Part shown: one piece after another, positions 1-8,336 of the stretch
How the letters are laid out: each line of letters opens with the position of its first letter
Numbering within the stretch: position 1 is the first letter of the stretch
NCBI RefSeq assembly: GCF_021403115.1
Contig: NZ_JAJSSH010000008.1
Span: forward strand, 161,358 to 225,357
Reading direction: 5' to 3'
Length of the DNA stretch: 64,000 nt
Origin: Sphingobium sufflavum
GTDB taxonomy: Bacteria > Pseudomonadota > Alphaproteobacteria > Sphingomonadales > Sphingomonadaceae
The notes under the pieces: generated by a model
The model's database searches: none
What the model saw: only the letters and a program-made list of their open reading frames with translations
What the model was told of the DNA's origin: nothing
Translations under genes and position numbers: made by a program

Positions 1-434
1 TCCACCGGCTGGATCACCCCCGTCTCGCTGTTCACATGCTGGATCGCGACCAGCGCATCGGTGCAGTCGATCCCGTCAGTCCCGACCAGCCCGTGCGAAT
101 CGACAGCCAGCCTATCCGCATGTCCGATATGGCGCAGCACCGAATCATGCTCCGTCGCCGATGCGATCCGCCGCGCCGCCTTCGCCTGCCGCAGGGCGAT
201 GGCGATCGCCTCGCTCGCGCCACCGGTCAGCACGACCGACCCGCCCCAGCCCAGCGCCGCCGCGATCCGCGCCCGCGCCTCCTCCAGCGCGGCCTTGGCC
301 CTGCGCCCCGCCGCATGGGGCGATGACGGGTTGGCCCAGCCGTCCAGCCCGCCGATCACGGCCTCGCGCGCCACCGGCAGCACCGGCGTCGTCGCGGCAT
401 GATCGAGGTAAATGAGGGGGTTTGCACGGGTCAC
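1..434 (-). CDS. Cysteine desulfurase (NifS/IscS-like), N-terminal part
   Basis: PLP enzyme of aminotransferase class V that takes sulfur from cysteine for Fe-S cluster or thio-cofactor assembly. The gene runs off the left edge, so only about 144 residues are visible. They carry the family hallmarks in order: LDHAATTPV near the N-terminus, NPSSPH, the TEHDSVL stretch with the conserved histidine, and QHVNSETGVIQP. The start is a GTG giving MTRANPLIYLDHAATTP; no ATG lies in frame just upstream. It is divergent from the hydrolase gene at 551. The cysteine-loop active site and PLP lysine lie outside the window, so the IscS/SufS subtype is not decided. Confidence 0.85.
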   Translation of the reverse strand, partial: MTRANPLIYLDHAATTPVLPVAREAVIGGLDGWANPSSPHAAGRRAKAALEEARARIAAALGWGGSVVLTGGASEAIAIALRQAKAARRIASATEHDSVLRHIGHADRLAVDSHGLVGTDGIDCTDALVAIQHVNSETGVIQPV

Positions 435-457
435 GAATCGGGCACTTCAATCCAACA

Positions 458-485
458 TTGCGAAAAAGCAACAGATACCTATATA
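458..485 (+). promoter_or_regulatory. Predicted sigma-70-type promoter of the hydrolase gene
   Basis: TTGCGA at 458-463 and TATATA at 480-485 are separated by 16 bp, in the divergent gap between the cysteine desulfurase gene and the hydrolase start at 551. Found by eye only. Confidence 0.4.
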
Positions 486-550
486 GAGCGCGCTTCCGCC
501 CGTGCCGTCCGGCACCGGGTAAGCCCCATTCCCCCAGCTCATCAGGTGCC

Positions 551-1207
551 ATGCCCGACGTCATTTTTCCCGGTCCCGAAGGTCGCCTGGAGGGGCGCTT
601 CAGCCCCCCGCCGCGTCCGCGCGCGCCTGTCGCCATGATCCTTCATCCGCATCCGCACGGCGGCGGCACGATGAACGATCATATCACCCAGGCCCTGTAC
701 AAGACGTTCGTGAAGCGCGGCTTTGCGGTCCTGCGCTTCAACTTTCGCGGCGTGGGCCGCAGCCAGGGCACATTCGACAATGGCATCGGCGAATTGTCCG
801 ATGCCGCCGCGGCGCTCGACTGGGTGCAGAGCTTCCACCCGGAGGCGCAGACCACCTGGATCGCCGGTTTCAGCTTCGGCGCATGGATCGCCATGCAGTT
901 GCTGATGCGCCGCCCGGAAGTGCGCGGCTTCATCTCCGTCGCGCCGCCCGCGAACATGTATGACTTTTCCTTCCTCGCCCCCTGCCCGGCCTCCGGCATC
1001 ATCGTGCAGGGCGCGGCGGACGAGGTGGTCAGCCCCAGCTCGGTGCAGCGTCTGGTCGACAAGCTGCGCACGCAAAAGGGCATCACCATCCATCATGATG
1101 AGATTCGAAACGCGAATCACTTCTTCGAGCATGAGCGGGACCAGTTGATGATGTCGGTCGACAATTATCTCGACATGCGGCTCGCGCCCGACTCGCCTAT
1201 CAAATGA
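551..1207 (+). CDS. Alpha/beta hydrolase (COG2945-like)
   Basis: Small cytoplasmic alpha/beta hydrolase of 218 residues; natural substrate unknown. HPHPHGG at 32-38 can form the oxyanion region, the nucleophile elbow GFSFG puts Ser at 108, Asp157 follows in GAADEVV, and His190 in NANHFF completes the triad. The ATG at 551 is chosen because AGGTG lies just upstream and the conserved fold begins at once; an upstream ATG at 422 would add a low-complexity Pro/Arg tail overlapping the divergent gene. No signal peptide is seen. A strong terminator follows directly. Confidence 0.85.
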   Translation: MPDVIFPGPEGRLEGRFSPPPRPRAPVAMILHPHPHGGGTMNDHITQALYKTFVKRGFAVLRFNFRGVGRSQGTFDNGIGELSDAAAALDWVQSFHPEAQTTWIAGFSFGAWIAMQLLMRRPEVRGFISVAPPANMYDFSFLAPCPASGIIVQGAADEVVSPSSVQRLVDKLRTQKGITIHHDEIRNANHFFEHERDQLMMSVDNYLDMRLAPDSPIK

Positions 1208-1213
1208 TTATGA

Positions 1214-1249
1214 GGGTCTGGTTCCATGCAATTGGAATCAGACCCTTTT
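1214..1249 (+). terminator. Rho-independent terminator of the hydrolase gene
   Basis: A 12-bp stem (GGGTCTGGTTCC with GGAATCAGACCC, one G-U pair), an 8-nt loop and then TTTT begin 7 bp after the stop codon. Confidence 0.85.
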
Positions 1250-1267
1250 ACATTGCGGCCTGCGCGA

Positions 1268-1474
1268 TCAGTGCACGCCCTCGCCCGGCGCGCTCAGGCT
1301 CTCGCCCGATGAGGTCGGCGCGATCCAGATCGCGACATTGGCGAACATGACCACCGCCGCCAGCAGCATCAGCAGCCCGCGCTTCGTGTCCCGCATCCGA
1401 AAGATCAGATAGAATCCGCCGCTGAGCAGGGCCACGCCCGCCAGCATCAGGATCGAAAGAATGGTTCCAGCCAT
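1268..1474 (-). CDS. Small inner-membrane protein, unknown function
   Basis: A 68-residue protein with two hydrophobic helices, roughly residues 4-25 (ending in GGFYLIF) and 33-52, joined by a basic RMRDTKRG loop. It has an ATG start with AGGG six bases upstream. I do not recognise a family. Its 3' end meets the hydrolase terminator, so the two genes converge. Confidence 0.6.
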   Translation of the reverse strand: MAGTILSILMLAGVALLSGGFYLIFRMRDTKRGLLMLLAAVVMFANVAIWIAPTSSGESLSAPGEGVH

Positions 1475-1560
1475 GCCGCCCTATAGGTAGCGCAGGGTCG
1501 CGCTGGCAATGGGCCATGCAATATTGGGTGGGCGAGTGCGGACGGGGCGGCCTGAAAGCG

Positions 1561-2640
1561 TCAGGCCCTCTTCTCGTCCCCGAACCATTCGATGGCGCCA
1601 TCATAGCTCTTGTTCTCGGCAGCGGACATCATCTCCGTCGCCTTCACCGTCGCCGCGCGCGTGTCCGACGCCAGTTTCTTGACCTCGCTCGCCACTACGG
1701 CGAACCCGCGCCCGGCCTCACCCGCCCGCGCGGCCTCTATCGCCGCGTTCAGCGCCAGCAGGTTGGTCTGGGAGGCAATATCGCGGATGCTGGACACGAT
1801 CGCCGCCAGACGGCCCACCGTCCATTCCAGCGTATGCTTCTGGTCCTCCACGTCCATGCGGTACCGCTGGACCTCGTCCAGTTGCCGCTGCACCTCACGC
1901 TCCAGTTCGACCTGCGCGGTCACGTCGCTGGCGATCTTGACGATGCGGATGGTGCGCCCCTCCCCATCGAAGACGGGGTTGTAGCTGGCCTGTATCCAGA
2001 TTTCCCGGCCATCGCTGGCCCTGCGGCGGAACCGGCCCGTTTCGAACTGGCCTGTCGTCAGCCCGCCCCAGAAACGCCGATAATCGACACCCTGATCGTC
2101 CCCCGCCATGCAGAACATCCGGTGGTGCCGCCCCACGACATCGTGCCGCGCATAGCCGACCAGCGTCAGGAAATTGGCGTTGGCGTCAATGATCGTGCCG
2201 TCCAGTTCGAACTCGACCACCGCCTGGCTGCGATCCACCGCCGCCAGCAACGCATCGGACTCGACCAATCGGCCGCGCGACCCGGTGATGTCGGTCACCA
2301 GCAACAATATCTGGGTCAGCTCGCCCGCGCCGTCCGCCATCGGCATGGCGCGGACATGGACCCACAACAGGCTGCCGTCGGCGGCCCGCAACCGCCGCAT
2401 CCCGCCGCTGACATCGCCGTCGATCAATTCGGCCCGGCGCACCGCAGGGTCGGCGCCGCCACCCTCGCGGATCAGGACATCCGCGCCATTGCGCCCCGCA
2501 AGGTCACCGACAGGCACGCCGATCCTGTCGCAGAAACCGGCATTGGCCCAGACGATTCTGCCGTCGGGATCGAGATGCACAAGGAGAGTGGCTCGGCAGA
2601 TGGCCTCATAGGCCGCCCCTGTTCCAACGGTCGCAGTCAA
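1561..2640 (-). CDS. Soluble PAS-PAS chemotaxis-type signal transducer
   Basis: A 359-residue cytoplasmic protein with two PAS domains (about 10-120 and 130-250; the second has the [10 protein letters not shown] motif and a PAC-like segment near 215-245), then a short coiled coil and the MCP signalling tip around 285-330 ([19 protein letters not shown] and [15 protein letters not shown]). That tip is where CheA and CheW bind in this family. No transmembrane segment, HAMP domain or long methylation helices are present. The architecture resembles BdlA of Pseudomonas aeruginosa, a biofilm dispersal sensor. The start is TTG with AGGAG seven bases upstream. The ligand or cofactor of the PAS domains is unknown. 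Confidence 0.8.
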   Translation of the reverse strand: MTATVGTGAAYEAICRATLLVHLDPDGRIVWANAGFCDRIGVPVGDLAGRNGADVLIREGGGADPAVRRAELIDGDVSGGMRRLRAADGSLLWVHVRAMPMADGAGELTQILLLVTDITGSRGRLVESDALLAAVDRSQAVVEFELDGTIIDANANFLTLVGYARHDVVGRHHRMFCMAGDDQGVDYRRFWGGLTTGQFETGRFRRRASDGREIWIQASYNPVFDGEGRTIRIVKIASDVTAQVELEREVQRQLDEVQRYRMDVEDQKHTLEWTVGRLAAIVSSIRDIASQTNLLALNAAIEAARAGEAGRGFAVVASEVKKLASDTRAATVKATEMMSAAENKSYDGAIEWFGDEKRA

Positions 2641-2731
2641 CCAGCCTCTCCTGTTTTTTCGTTGGCGGGTCGATAATCCATAATGGTTGATGGAAGATTA
2701 GCTGCAAGACGAGCCGAGTTTCGGCAAGTCG

Positions 2732-3440
2732 CTATCCCATCGACAGGGAAAATTCGCCACTGACGTGCAAGGTTTTGCCGGTCATGCAAGCGGCCCGGTC
2801 CGACGCCAGATACAGCATCGCCTCGACAATATCCTGCTCCGCCCCTTCGCGATCGCTGAATTGCTGGGACTTTATACGTTCGATGGTGCTCTGCGGCAGT
2901 TCGGACCGGATCGTATCGGTCAGGATGATGCCCCGCGCGATGGCGTTGACGCGGATGCCGTCCACCGCCAGTTCGCGCGCCAGGCTGATCGTCATGCCCC
3001 GCACCGCCAGCTTGGACACGCCATAGCCCCGCCGCAGAATATGCCGCTGTGGAGGAGATGGTGATGACCGAAGCGCCCGACCGCCCCGCCATCGCCGTGC
3101 GCGCGGCCGGGGTGACGCTGGCCACCGCCATCACCTTCACCTCGAACAGGCGGCGCAGCGTCGCCATGCCCCGTTCAGCCATCGGGCGGCTACAGGCCTG
3201 CGAATGAAGCCCGGCGTTGTCGATGAGCGGGTCAATGCCGCCGTGCGTCGCCACGACCTGCGCGATCAGCGCCGCCACCGCGGCATCATCGGCCACGTCG
3301 CAGGGGACAGCGCTCGCCTCGCCGCCCGCCGCCCGCCGCCCGGATTTACGCCACTGCCGCCTCACCCGCCGCCGCGTCCAGATCGACCCACACGAGCCGT
3401 GCCCCTGGTGCAAAAATGGATGCCGACAGCCTCTCCATCC
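2732..3440 (-). pseudogene. Decayed short-chain dehydrogenase/reductase
   Basis: SDR remnants lie in three frames. One reads GARLVWVDLDAAAGEAAVA and then hits TAA; the next carries VPCDVADD, DNAG and ISSTAAYSAAG; the last carries SKLAVRGMTISLARELA through to the C-terminus. The TGxxxGxG nucleotide-binding motif is missing altogether, as the 5' end abuts the gspO stop. Shifts fall near 3321-3341, where a 7-mer (GGGCGGC on the coding strand) is repeated three times, and near 3030, where four Gs separate the catalytic Tyr frame from the Lys frame. Several independent lesions make a sequencing error unlikely. Confidence 0.85.
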
Positions 3441-3446
3441 CCATTG

Positions 3447-4238
3447 TCAGGCCGCCAGCAGCATCGTCTCACCCCATAAGGCAGGTCCGGTTGCGAGGCA
3501 CAACATCGTCCCCAGCGGCAATCGCCTGTCCCGCTCCACCCCACCGTACCGCACCGCCAGCCATCCGGCCCAGCCCAGCCCGGCCAGCGAAGCGACCAGC
3601 AACAGGAAAGGCAGCGCCTGCCACCCCGCCCATGCCCCGATGGCGCCCAGCAGCTTGGCATCGCCCCAGCCCAGCCCCTCTCGCCCGCGCATCGCCCGAT
3701 AGGCCAGCGACACCGCCATCAGCACGCCATAGCCCGCCGCCGCGCCGATCCCGCGATCTGGCATCGCCACATCCGTCGCATAAGGCCCGACCACAAAGCC
3801 GAGGAAGGCGAGCGGCAGGGTCAGCGCATCCGGCAACCAGAAATGCCGCGCATCCAGCAGGGCGAGGGTCAGCAGCCCCCAGCCCAGCAGGCACCAGGCT
3901 GTCGCCGCGAGCGTATCCGGCGCAAAGGCAAAACCGATCGCTCCGATCGCCGCCGCCCCCACTTCCATCGCCATATGCACAGGGTCGATCCGCGCGCCGC
4001 AGGACCGGCAGCGCAGTCCCGCCAGCAGCGCGCTGAGCACCGGCACCAGATCGCGCGGGCGCAGCGCCACCCCGCATGTATCGCAGCAGGACCGGCCCGC
4101 CGCCACGCTCCGCCCGGTCGGCCAGCGCGTCACCAGCGCCCCCAGAAAGCTGCCGAGGATCAGGCCCAGCCCGACACCGATCCCGGCCCCGACCAGCATC
4201 GGCAAGCCGACCCCGTCAGCGATAAGCGAAAGCTTCAC
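3447..4238 (-). CDS. gspO: Type II secretion prepilin peptidase GspO
   Basis: Polytopic inner-membrane aspartyl protease (A24 family) that cleaves and N-methylates the pseudopilins GspG-K. It has the paired zinc-binding cysteines CDTC and CRSC (about residues 44-76) and the catalytic aspartates in DARHFWLPD and GWGDAKLLG. Length 263 residues, normal for the family. The GTG start overlaps the gspN stop as GTGA; an ATG 14 codons further in is an alternative. Last gene of the gsp operon. Confidence 0.93.
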   Translation of the reverse strand: MKLSLIADGVGLPMLVGAGIGVGLGLILGSFLGALVTRWPTGRSVAAGRSCCDTCGVALRPRDLVPVLSALLAGLRCRSCGARIDPVHMAMEVGAAAIGAIGFAFAPDTLAATAWCLLGWGLLTLALLDARHFWLPDALTLPLAFLGFVVGPYATDVAMPDRGIGAAAGYGVLMAVSLAYRAMRGREGLGWGDAKLLGAIGAWAGWQALPFLLLVASLAGLGWAGWLAVRYGGVERDRRLPLGTMLCLATGPALWGETMLLAA

Positions 4239-4960
4239 AGGGAGCCGCTGACGTCCAGCCGCTGGTTCGCCCCCACCGGACGGAACCCGGCCGCGCCCAG
4301 CGCCACGGCCACCAGCGGATCGCCGCCCGCCACGGTCATGCCGCCCCGATAGCGGCCCGCGCCATCCACGCGCAGTTCGATCCGCTCGACACCCGACTGG
4401 CTGACCAGCGCGATCAGCAGGTCGGTCCCGTCGCACCGCACCGCACCCGACAGGCCATTGGCCAGGTCCATGCCCGGCAATCCCGCCGACAGCATCGCGC
4501 GCATCCGCCCCTCCGCCCGGACGCAGCGCGATCCGCTGAAGGCGATGCTCACATCCTGCATCTCCACGGTGGAGACAGGCAGGGGCGACAGCGCGCCGCC
4601 CATCGGCAGCGTCCCGGTCATGTCGTCGATGCCGCGCGTGGCGACCCCGGCGGTCAGCGCGCCCTCTATGTCGTCCGGCAGTCCCTTCTTGCGACGGATG
4701 TCGAGCCGCGCCCGGCCCAGCAGCAGGTGGAGGGGCGAGAGCATGACGTCGACCGTGCCGATCCGCACCGGTCCCGCCTGCAACTCCTCCGCCGCGCCCC
4801 ACCACACCGGCCCGCGGACGGACCGGGCGGCGATGCCCATCTCCCCCGCATCGACCAGGGCAAACAACATACGCAGCGGCATCGCGCCGACCAGCGCCAG
4901 CAGCAGGGCCACGGCAAGAATATTCCGCCCGCGCGGCGACAGATTGAGCCAGCGCATCAT
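4235..4960 (-). CDS. gspN: Type II secretion protein GspN
   Basis: A 241-residue protein with one N-terminal transmembrane helix (about 13-33) and a beta-rich periplasmic body, as in GspN. Its role in the secreton is poorly defined and many systems lack it. The call rests on position between gspM and gspO, topology and length more than on a sharp motif. The ATG overlaps the gspM stop (AAATGATG); a second in-frame ATG follows directly. Confidence 0.8.
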   Translation of the reverse strand: MMRWLNLSPRGRNILAVALLLALVGAMPLRMLFALVDAGEMGIAARSVRGPVWWGAAEELQAGPVRIGTVDVMLSPLHLLLGRARLDIRRKKGLPDDIEGALTAGVATRGIDDMTGTLPMGGALSPLPVSTVEMQDVSIAFSGSRCVRAEGRMRAMLSAGLPGMDLANGLSGAVRCDGTDLLIALVSQSGVERIELRVDGAGRYRGGMTVAGGDPLVAVALGAAGFRPVGANQRLDVSGSL

Positions 4961-5424
4961 TTCACCTCCCGCAGGACGGCCTGCACCGCCACCGTGCCGG
5001 GGGTCGCGCCCGGCGTCATGCTGATCGTCTCGACGATGATGCCGCGCGCCTCCAGCCCGGCCAGCCAGGCCAGCGCCGCGCTGGCCCGTGCCGATGCGAT
5101 GGTCACGGCCATCTGCCCCGCGCCCTGCGCCGCGCTGCGATCCAGCGTCAGGCCCGCCTCCGATGCGGTCTGCGCCACGCTCTGCCCGATGGGGGCCACC
5201 ACCCCCGTGCCCGACGCGCGCCGGATCAGCCGCAGCCTGGCCCGCACCGATGCATTGGCGTCCACCGCCGCGCCATAGCGGGCCCAGCCGCTGGCGATCC
5301 CCGCCTCCACCGGCCGCCACACGCCCAGCCACAGGACCAGCCCGCCAACCAGCAGCAGCATGATCGTGACCAGCCGCCGCTCACGCCCGCTCAGGCCGCT
5401 CCACCATTGTTTCAACGCCGTCAT
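4957..5424 (-). CDS. gspM: Type II secretion protein GspM
   Basis: A 155-residue bitopic protein: short cytoplasmic N-terminus (MTALKQWWSGLSGRERRL), one transmembrane helix near 17-35, then a small periplasmic ferredoxin-like domain. In the family GspM pairs with GspL on the inner-membrane platform. SGRERRL just before the helix is typical of GspM. The ATG overlaps the gspL stop as ATGA. Confidence 0.9.
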   Translation of the reverse strand: MTALKQWWSGLSGRERRLVTIMLLLVGGLVLWLGVWRPVEAGIASGWARYGAAVDANASVRARLRLIRRASGTGVVAPIGQSVAQTASEAGLTLDRSAAQGAGQMAVTIASARASAALAWLAGLEARGIIVETISMTPGATPGTVAVQAVLREVK

Positions 5425-6584
5425 GACGGCACCACGCTGATGTCGGCGATGGTCTGCGCTCCCTGTTGCTGCACGCTGTTGGCGGCGACCCGCCACCCCA
5501 TATTCTGGAGCGCGATCAGCACCACATTGATATCGTCCGGCCGGGGTCCGGCCAGTTGCACCCGCACCGTCCCGTCGGCCAGTTGCGACAGGCCGGTCAT
5601 GGTGACGCCCGGCGCACCCTGCATCGCCGCCAGCAGCCCCGCCGCCGTGCCGGTGAAGCCGCCGCCCGCGCCGCCTTTCGCCGCGACACGCGCCGCCAGC
5701 CGCATCTCCGCATCCGCCACATCGCTGGCCTCCGGCACCACGTCCCGCGCCAGCGCCAGCGTGGCCGCGTCCAGCGACGATGCCTCCCCATGCAGCCGCA
5801 CGACCGTCACCAGCGTCACCAGCAGCCCGGCCAGCATCACCGCTCCCGCCAGCACCGCCACCCGCCGGACCCAGGCCGGATCAATGGCCGACGCCGCCCG
5901 CACGGCATAGCCGCCCTGCCGCAAATCCATCGGCGGCGCGGCGAGTGCGGCGACCAGTCCCGCCTCCACCGTCGCACCGTCCAGTTCCCGCACCGGCGCA
6001 TCCCCGACGATCAGGGGTGCATACGCGTCGCCGCCGCCCAGCGCGCAATCGGTTCCGCGCAGCACCGCCTCCCCGCCGACGCGCCCGGCGACAAAGCCGT
6101 CCTCGACCGGGGGCAGCAGCAGCGCCGCCGGGACCAGCGCCGCATCGGGCACGCCCGCCGCCGCGCACCAGCCGATCCACCGCTCCATCGCATCGCGCGC
6201 CGCCACCGCGACAATATGCGGCCGCTCCGGTTCCAACGCCGGGGCCACGGCGGCGTGCAGCGTATCGGGCGTGCCGATGCTGGCCTCCACCGCCATCAGG
6301 GGGGCGGCGACCGCGCCCTGCCGCACGGTCATGCCGGGGCACGCGATCCAGTGGAGCGCGGCATCGCCGCTGGGCACGATCAGCATCGCCGTATCTCCGG
6401 CGGGCAGCGCCACCAACCCCGTCGCCGCGCGCCAGTCCGCTCCGCTCCGACTTCCGGCACCGGCACCGCTTTCGCCGCCGCGCTGCACGACATGGCCACC
6501 GACCACGCGCAACCAGCCGCCCGCCGCCCCACCGTCGGGCGACAGCCAGAATATCATGCCGTCTGGCAATATCGTGCCGGTCAT
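5421..6584 (-). CDS. gspL: Type II secretion protein GspL
   Basis: A 387-residue platform protein. Residues 1 to about 235 form the cytoplasmic actin-like part that, in the family, recruits the ATPase GspE; a transmembrane helix follows near 240-265 (AVLAGAVMLAGLLVTLVTVV) and then a periplasmic ferredoxin-like domain. The N-terminal domain is divergent, so the call leans on topology and on its place between gspK and gspM. Confidence 0.88.
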   Translation of the reverse strand: MTGTILPDGMIFWLSPDGGAAGGWLRVVGGHVVQRGGESGAGAGSRSGADWRAATGLVALPAGDTAMLIVPSGDAALHWIACPGMTVRQGAVAAPLMAVEASIGTPDTLHAAVAPALEPERPHIVAVAARDAMERWIGWCAAAGVPDAALVPAALLLPPVEDGFVAGRVGGEAVLRGTDCALGGGDAYAPLIVGDAPVRELDGATVEAGLVAALAAPPMDLRQGGYAVRAASAIDPAWVRRVAVLAGAVMLAGLLVTLVTVVRLHGEASSLDAATLALARDVVPEASDVADAEMRLAARVAAKGGAGGGFTGTAAGLLAAMQGAPGVTMTGLSQLADGTVRVQLAGPRPDDINVVLIALQNMGWRVAANSVQQQGAQTIADISVVPS

Positions 6585-6586
6585 GC

Positions 6587-7585
6587 TCAGCCTTCATCCC
6601 CCCACCGCCGGCGCACCAATCGCGCGGGCGCATCCTGTGCATCGAACAGCACCGTCTCGCTTACATCCGTCCCGGCGAGGTCCACCGTCAGATCCACCTC
6701 GAACCAGCGGCTCGTCAACTTCGCCTGCTCCGTCACCGCCGGGGTCAGCCCTAGCCCGGCCAGCGCCGGTTGCGCCCAAAAGGTGACGAGGCTGCCATAG
6801 CCGTCCATCGGGCGCTGCGCCAATATCTGCCGCGCCGTCTCCGCCCCGATCCGCCCGTCCGCCAGCATGGCCAGCAGGATCGCCTGATCCGGCAGCAGAG
6901 TGTTGATGTTGACCGGCGACAGTTCCGCCACCGGCAAGGCGCACAGCCAGGGCCGCACCCGGTCATAGACGGGGGCGGTCATCCCGGCCACCGTCCGCAA
7001 CTCGCTAGGATCGGACAGCAATCCGCCCGCCGTGCGATAGGGCAGCGGCAACTGGCCATAATGGGCATCCTCCGCACCGCCCGGCCCCGGCACGTCATTG
7101 CTGTCGATCCAGTCCGCGCTGGCCATCGCAATCTGCTCCGCCAGCCGCGGGTCCGTGCCCAGCAGGCGCAACAGGCCCGCGAACTGCGCGATCCCTTCCG
7201 GTCGCGCGCTATAGCTGTCCGCGCTCTCGGCCTTGACCAGGCTGTTGATATTGAAACAGTTTCCGGCGTCGCGCACCCGCGCCACCACCATGCCGCCGGG
7301 CACGGGAAAGGCCTGCGGCTTGCCCAGCCAGCCGCCCGTCAGCGTCGTCTTGCCCGTGCGCGCCGTCACCAGATCCGCCAGCCGCAGGGACGCCACCGCC
7401 TCCCCCGCCATCAGGAACGCCCGGCCCTGATCGGCGCTCACGCCATTTTGCGCCATGCGCGTGGCCAGCGTCAGCCGGTCCAGCGCCACGGCGGTAATCA
7501 CGGCCATCACCGCGACCAGCATCAGCACGGTCAACAGCGCCGCGCCCCGCTCCCGCGCCGGGGGTATGAAAGCCGCCTCAACCAC
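6587..7585 (-). CDS. gspK: Type II secretion minor pseudopilin GspK
   Basis: A 332-residue minor pseudopilin, the large tip subunit. The leader ends in RERG, followed by AALLTVLMLVAVMAVITAVAL, which fits the family in having no Glu at mature position 5, the known peculiarity of GspK. The long alpha domain carries FNINSLV and VNINTL, typical of GspK. The GTG start overlaps the gspJ stop by 8 bp; a more upstream ATG would give an unusually long arginine-rich leader. Confidence 0.92.
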   Translation of the reverse strand: MVEAAFIPPARERGAALLTVLMLVAVMAVITAVALDRLTLATRMAQNGVSADQGRAFLMAGEAVASLRLADLVTARTGKTTLTGGWLGKPQAFPVPGGMVVARVRDAGNCFNINSLVKAESADSYSARPEGIAQFAGLLRLLGTDPRLAEQIAMASADWIDSNDVPGPGGAEDAHYGQLPLPYRTAGGLLSDPSELRTVAGMTAPVYDRVRPWLCALPVAELSPVNINTLLPDQAILLAMLADGRIGAETARQILAQRPMDGYGSLVTFWAQPALAGLGLTPAVTEQAKLTSRWFEVDLTVDLAGTDVSETVLFDAQDAPARLVRRRWGDEG

Positions 7586-8336
7586 CGGTCGCTCCCGTGG
7601 TTGCTGCCGGGGCCGCAGCCTGCACCGGCTTCTCCACCCCGCCCGGCCCGACAAGGAAGCGCAGGACCAGCGGCGGACGACCCTTGCCCGTCACGCTCAT
7701 CTCCACCAGCCGCGGCATCAGGTCGGGCTGTGACGGCGCCCAATCCTCCCGCCAGTCGCCCCGCGCATCGCGAAACCGCAGGGTCAGCGCCGTGACGCCG
7801 GACAGCAGCACCGCCGGCTCGCCCGCCGCAGCGCCATCGACAAAGGGATAGCCAACCCGCTCGACCCGCCCGTCGCGCCACCAATATTCGACCTTCTGCA
7901 CCGACGCGCGCGGGGCATTGTCCAGATTGGTCCACCCCGTCCGCACGAATTGCAGCATCGGCGCCTCGCCGCCCGGCGCCCGCGCGAAAAAGGCGGGGGC
8001 AAGCGTGCCCGTCTGCGTCCGGCTGATCCGCACCGTCGCCTGCGCCAGGTCGCTCTCCAGCGTGGCGAGGGCGACCTGCACATCGGCCAGCCCGTCAAGA
8101 TGCGTCCGCACCGCCCCCTGCGCCGACACGCTGCCGCGCAACAGGGCAACGCCCGCCATCGACAGCATGGCGAAGATCATCAGCGCGACGAGCAGTTCGA
8201 TCAGCGTGAAGCCGTGTTCGGCGGAACGCCTCACTGGGGTGAAGCCGTGTTCGGCGGAACGCCTCACTGGGGTGAAGCCGTGTTCGGCGGAACGCAACGA
8301 GGACTCAAAGCCCTGTTCACGAGACGAAACCATCAT
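7578..8336 (-). CDS. gspJ: Type II secretion minor pseudopilin GspJ with repeated leader
   Basis: A 252-residue minor pseudopilin. The functional prepilin site is AEHG^FTLIELLV, with Glu at mature position 5. Ahead of it the leader is about 42 residues and holds two further copies of RSAEHGFT plus a decayed one (REQGF), made by the 33-bp tandem repeat described separately. Usual leaders are 6-25 residues. The start is the first of two ATGs and overlaps the gspH stop as ATGA, so the long leader is likely translated. Confidence 0.92.
   Translation of the reverse strand: MMVSSREQGFESSLRSAEHGFTPVRRSAEHGFTPVRRSAEHGFTLIELLVALMIFAMLSMAGVALLRGSVSAQGAVRTHLDGLADVQVALATLESDLAQATVRISRTQTGTLAPAFFARAPGGEAPMLQFVRTGWTNLDNAPRASVQKVEYWWRDGRVERVGYPFVDGAAAGEPAVLLSGVTALTLRFRDARGDWREDWAPSQPDLMPRLVEMSVTGKGRPPLVLRFLVGPGGVEKPVQAAAPAATTGATGG
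8206..8327 (-). repeat. 33-bp tandem repeat in the gspJ leader
   Basis: Copies of a 23-bp core start at 8206, 8239 and 8272 (identical), and a degenerate copy starts at 8305 in the same register. The period is 33 bp, or 11 codons, encoding R-S-A-E-H-G-F-T-P-V-R. The core contains the inverted repeat GTTCGGCGGAAC. Confidence 0.95.

Noticed and set aside
3447..4805. A single 452-residue prepilin peptidase fused to an N-terminal extension
   Set aside because: The extra residues are out-of-frame reading of gspN; the peptidase starts at the GTGA overlap.
8206..8327. CRISPR array
   Set aside because: The repeats are in-frame tandem copies inside gspJ with near-identical intervening bases and no unique spacers; no cas genes are present.
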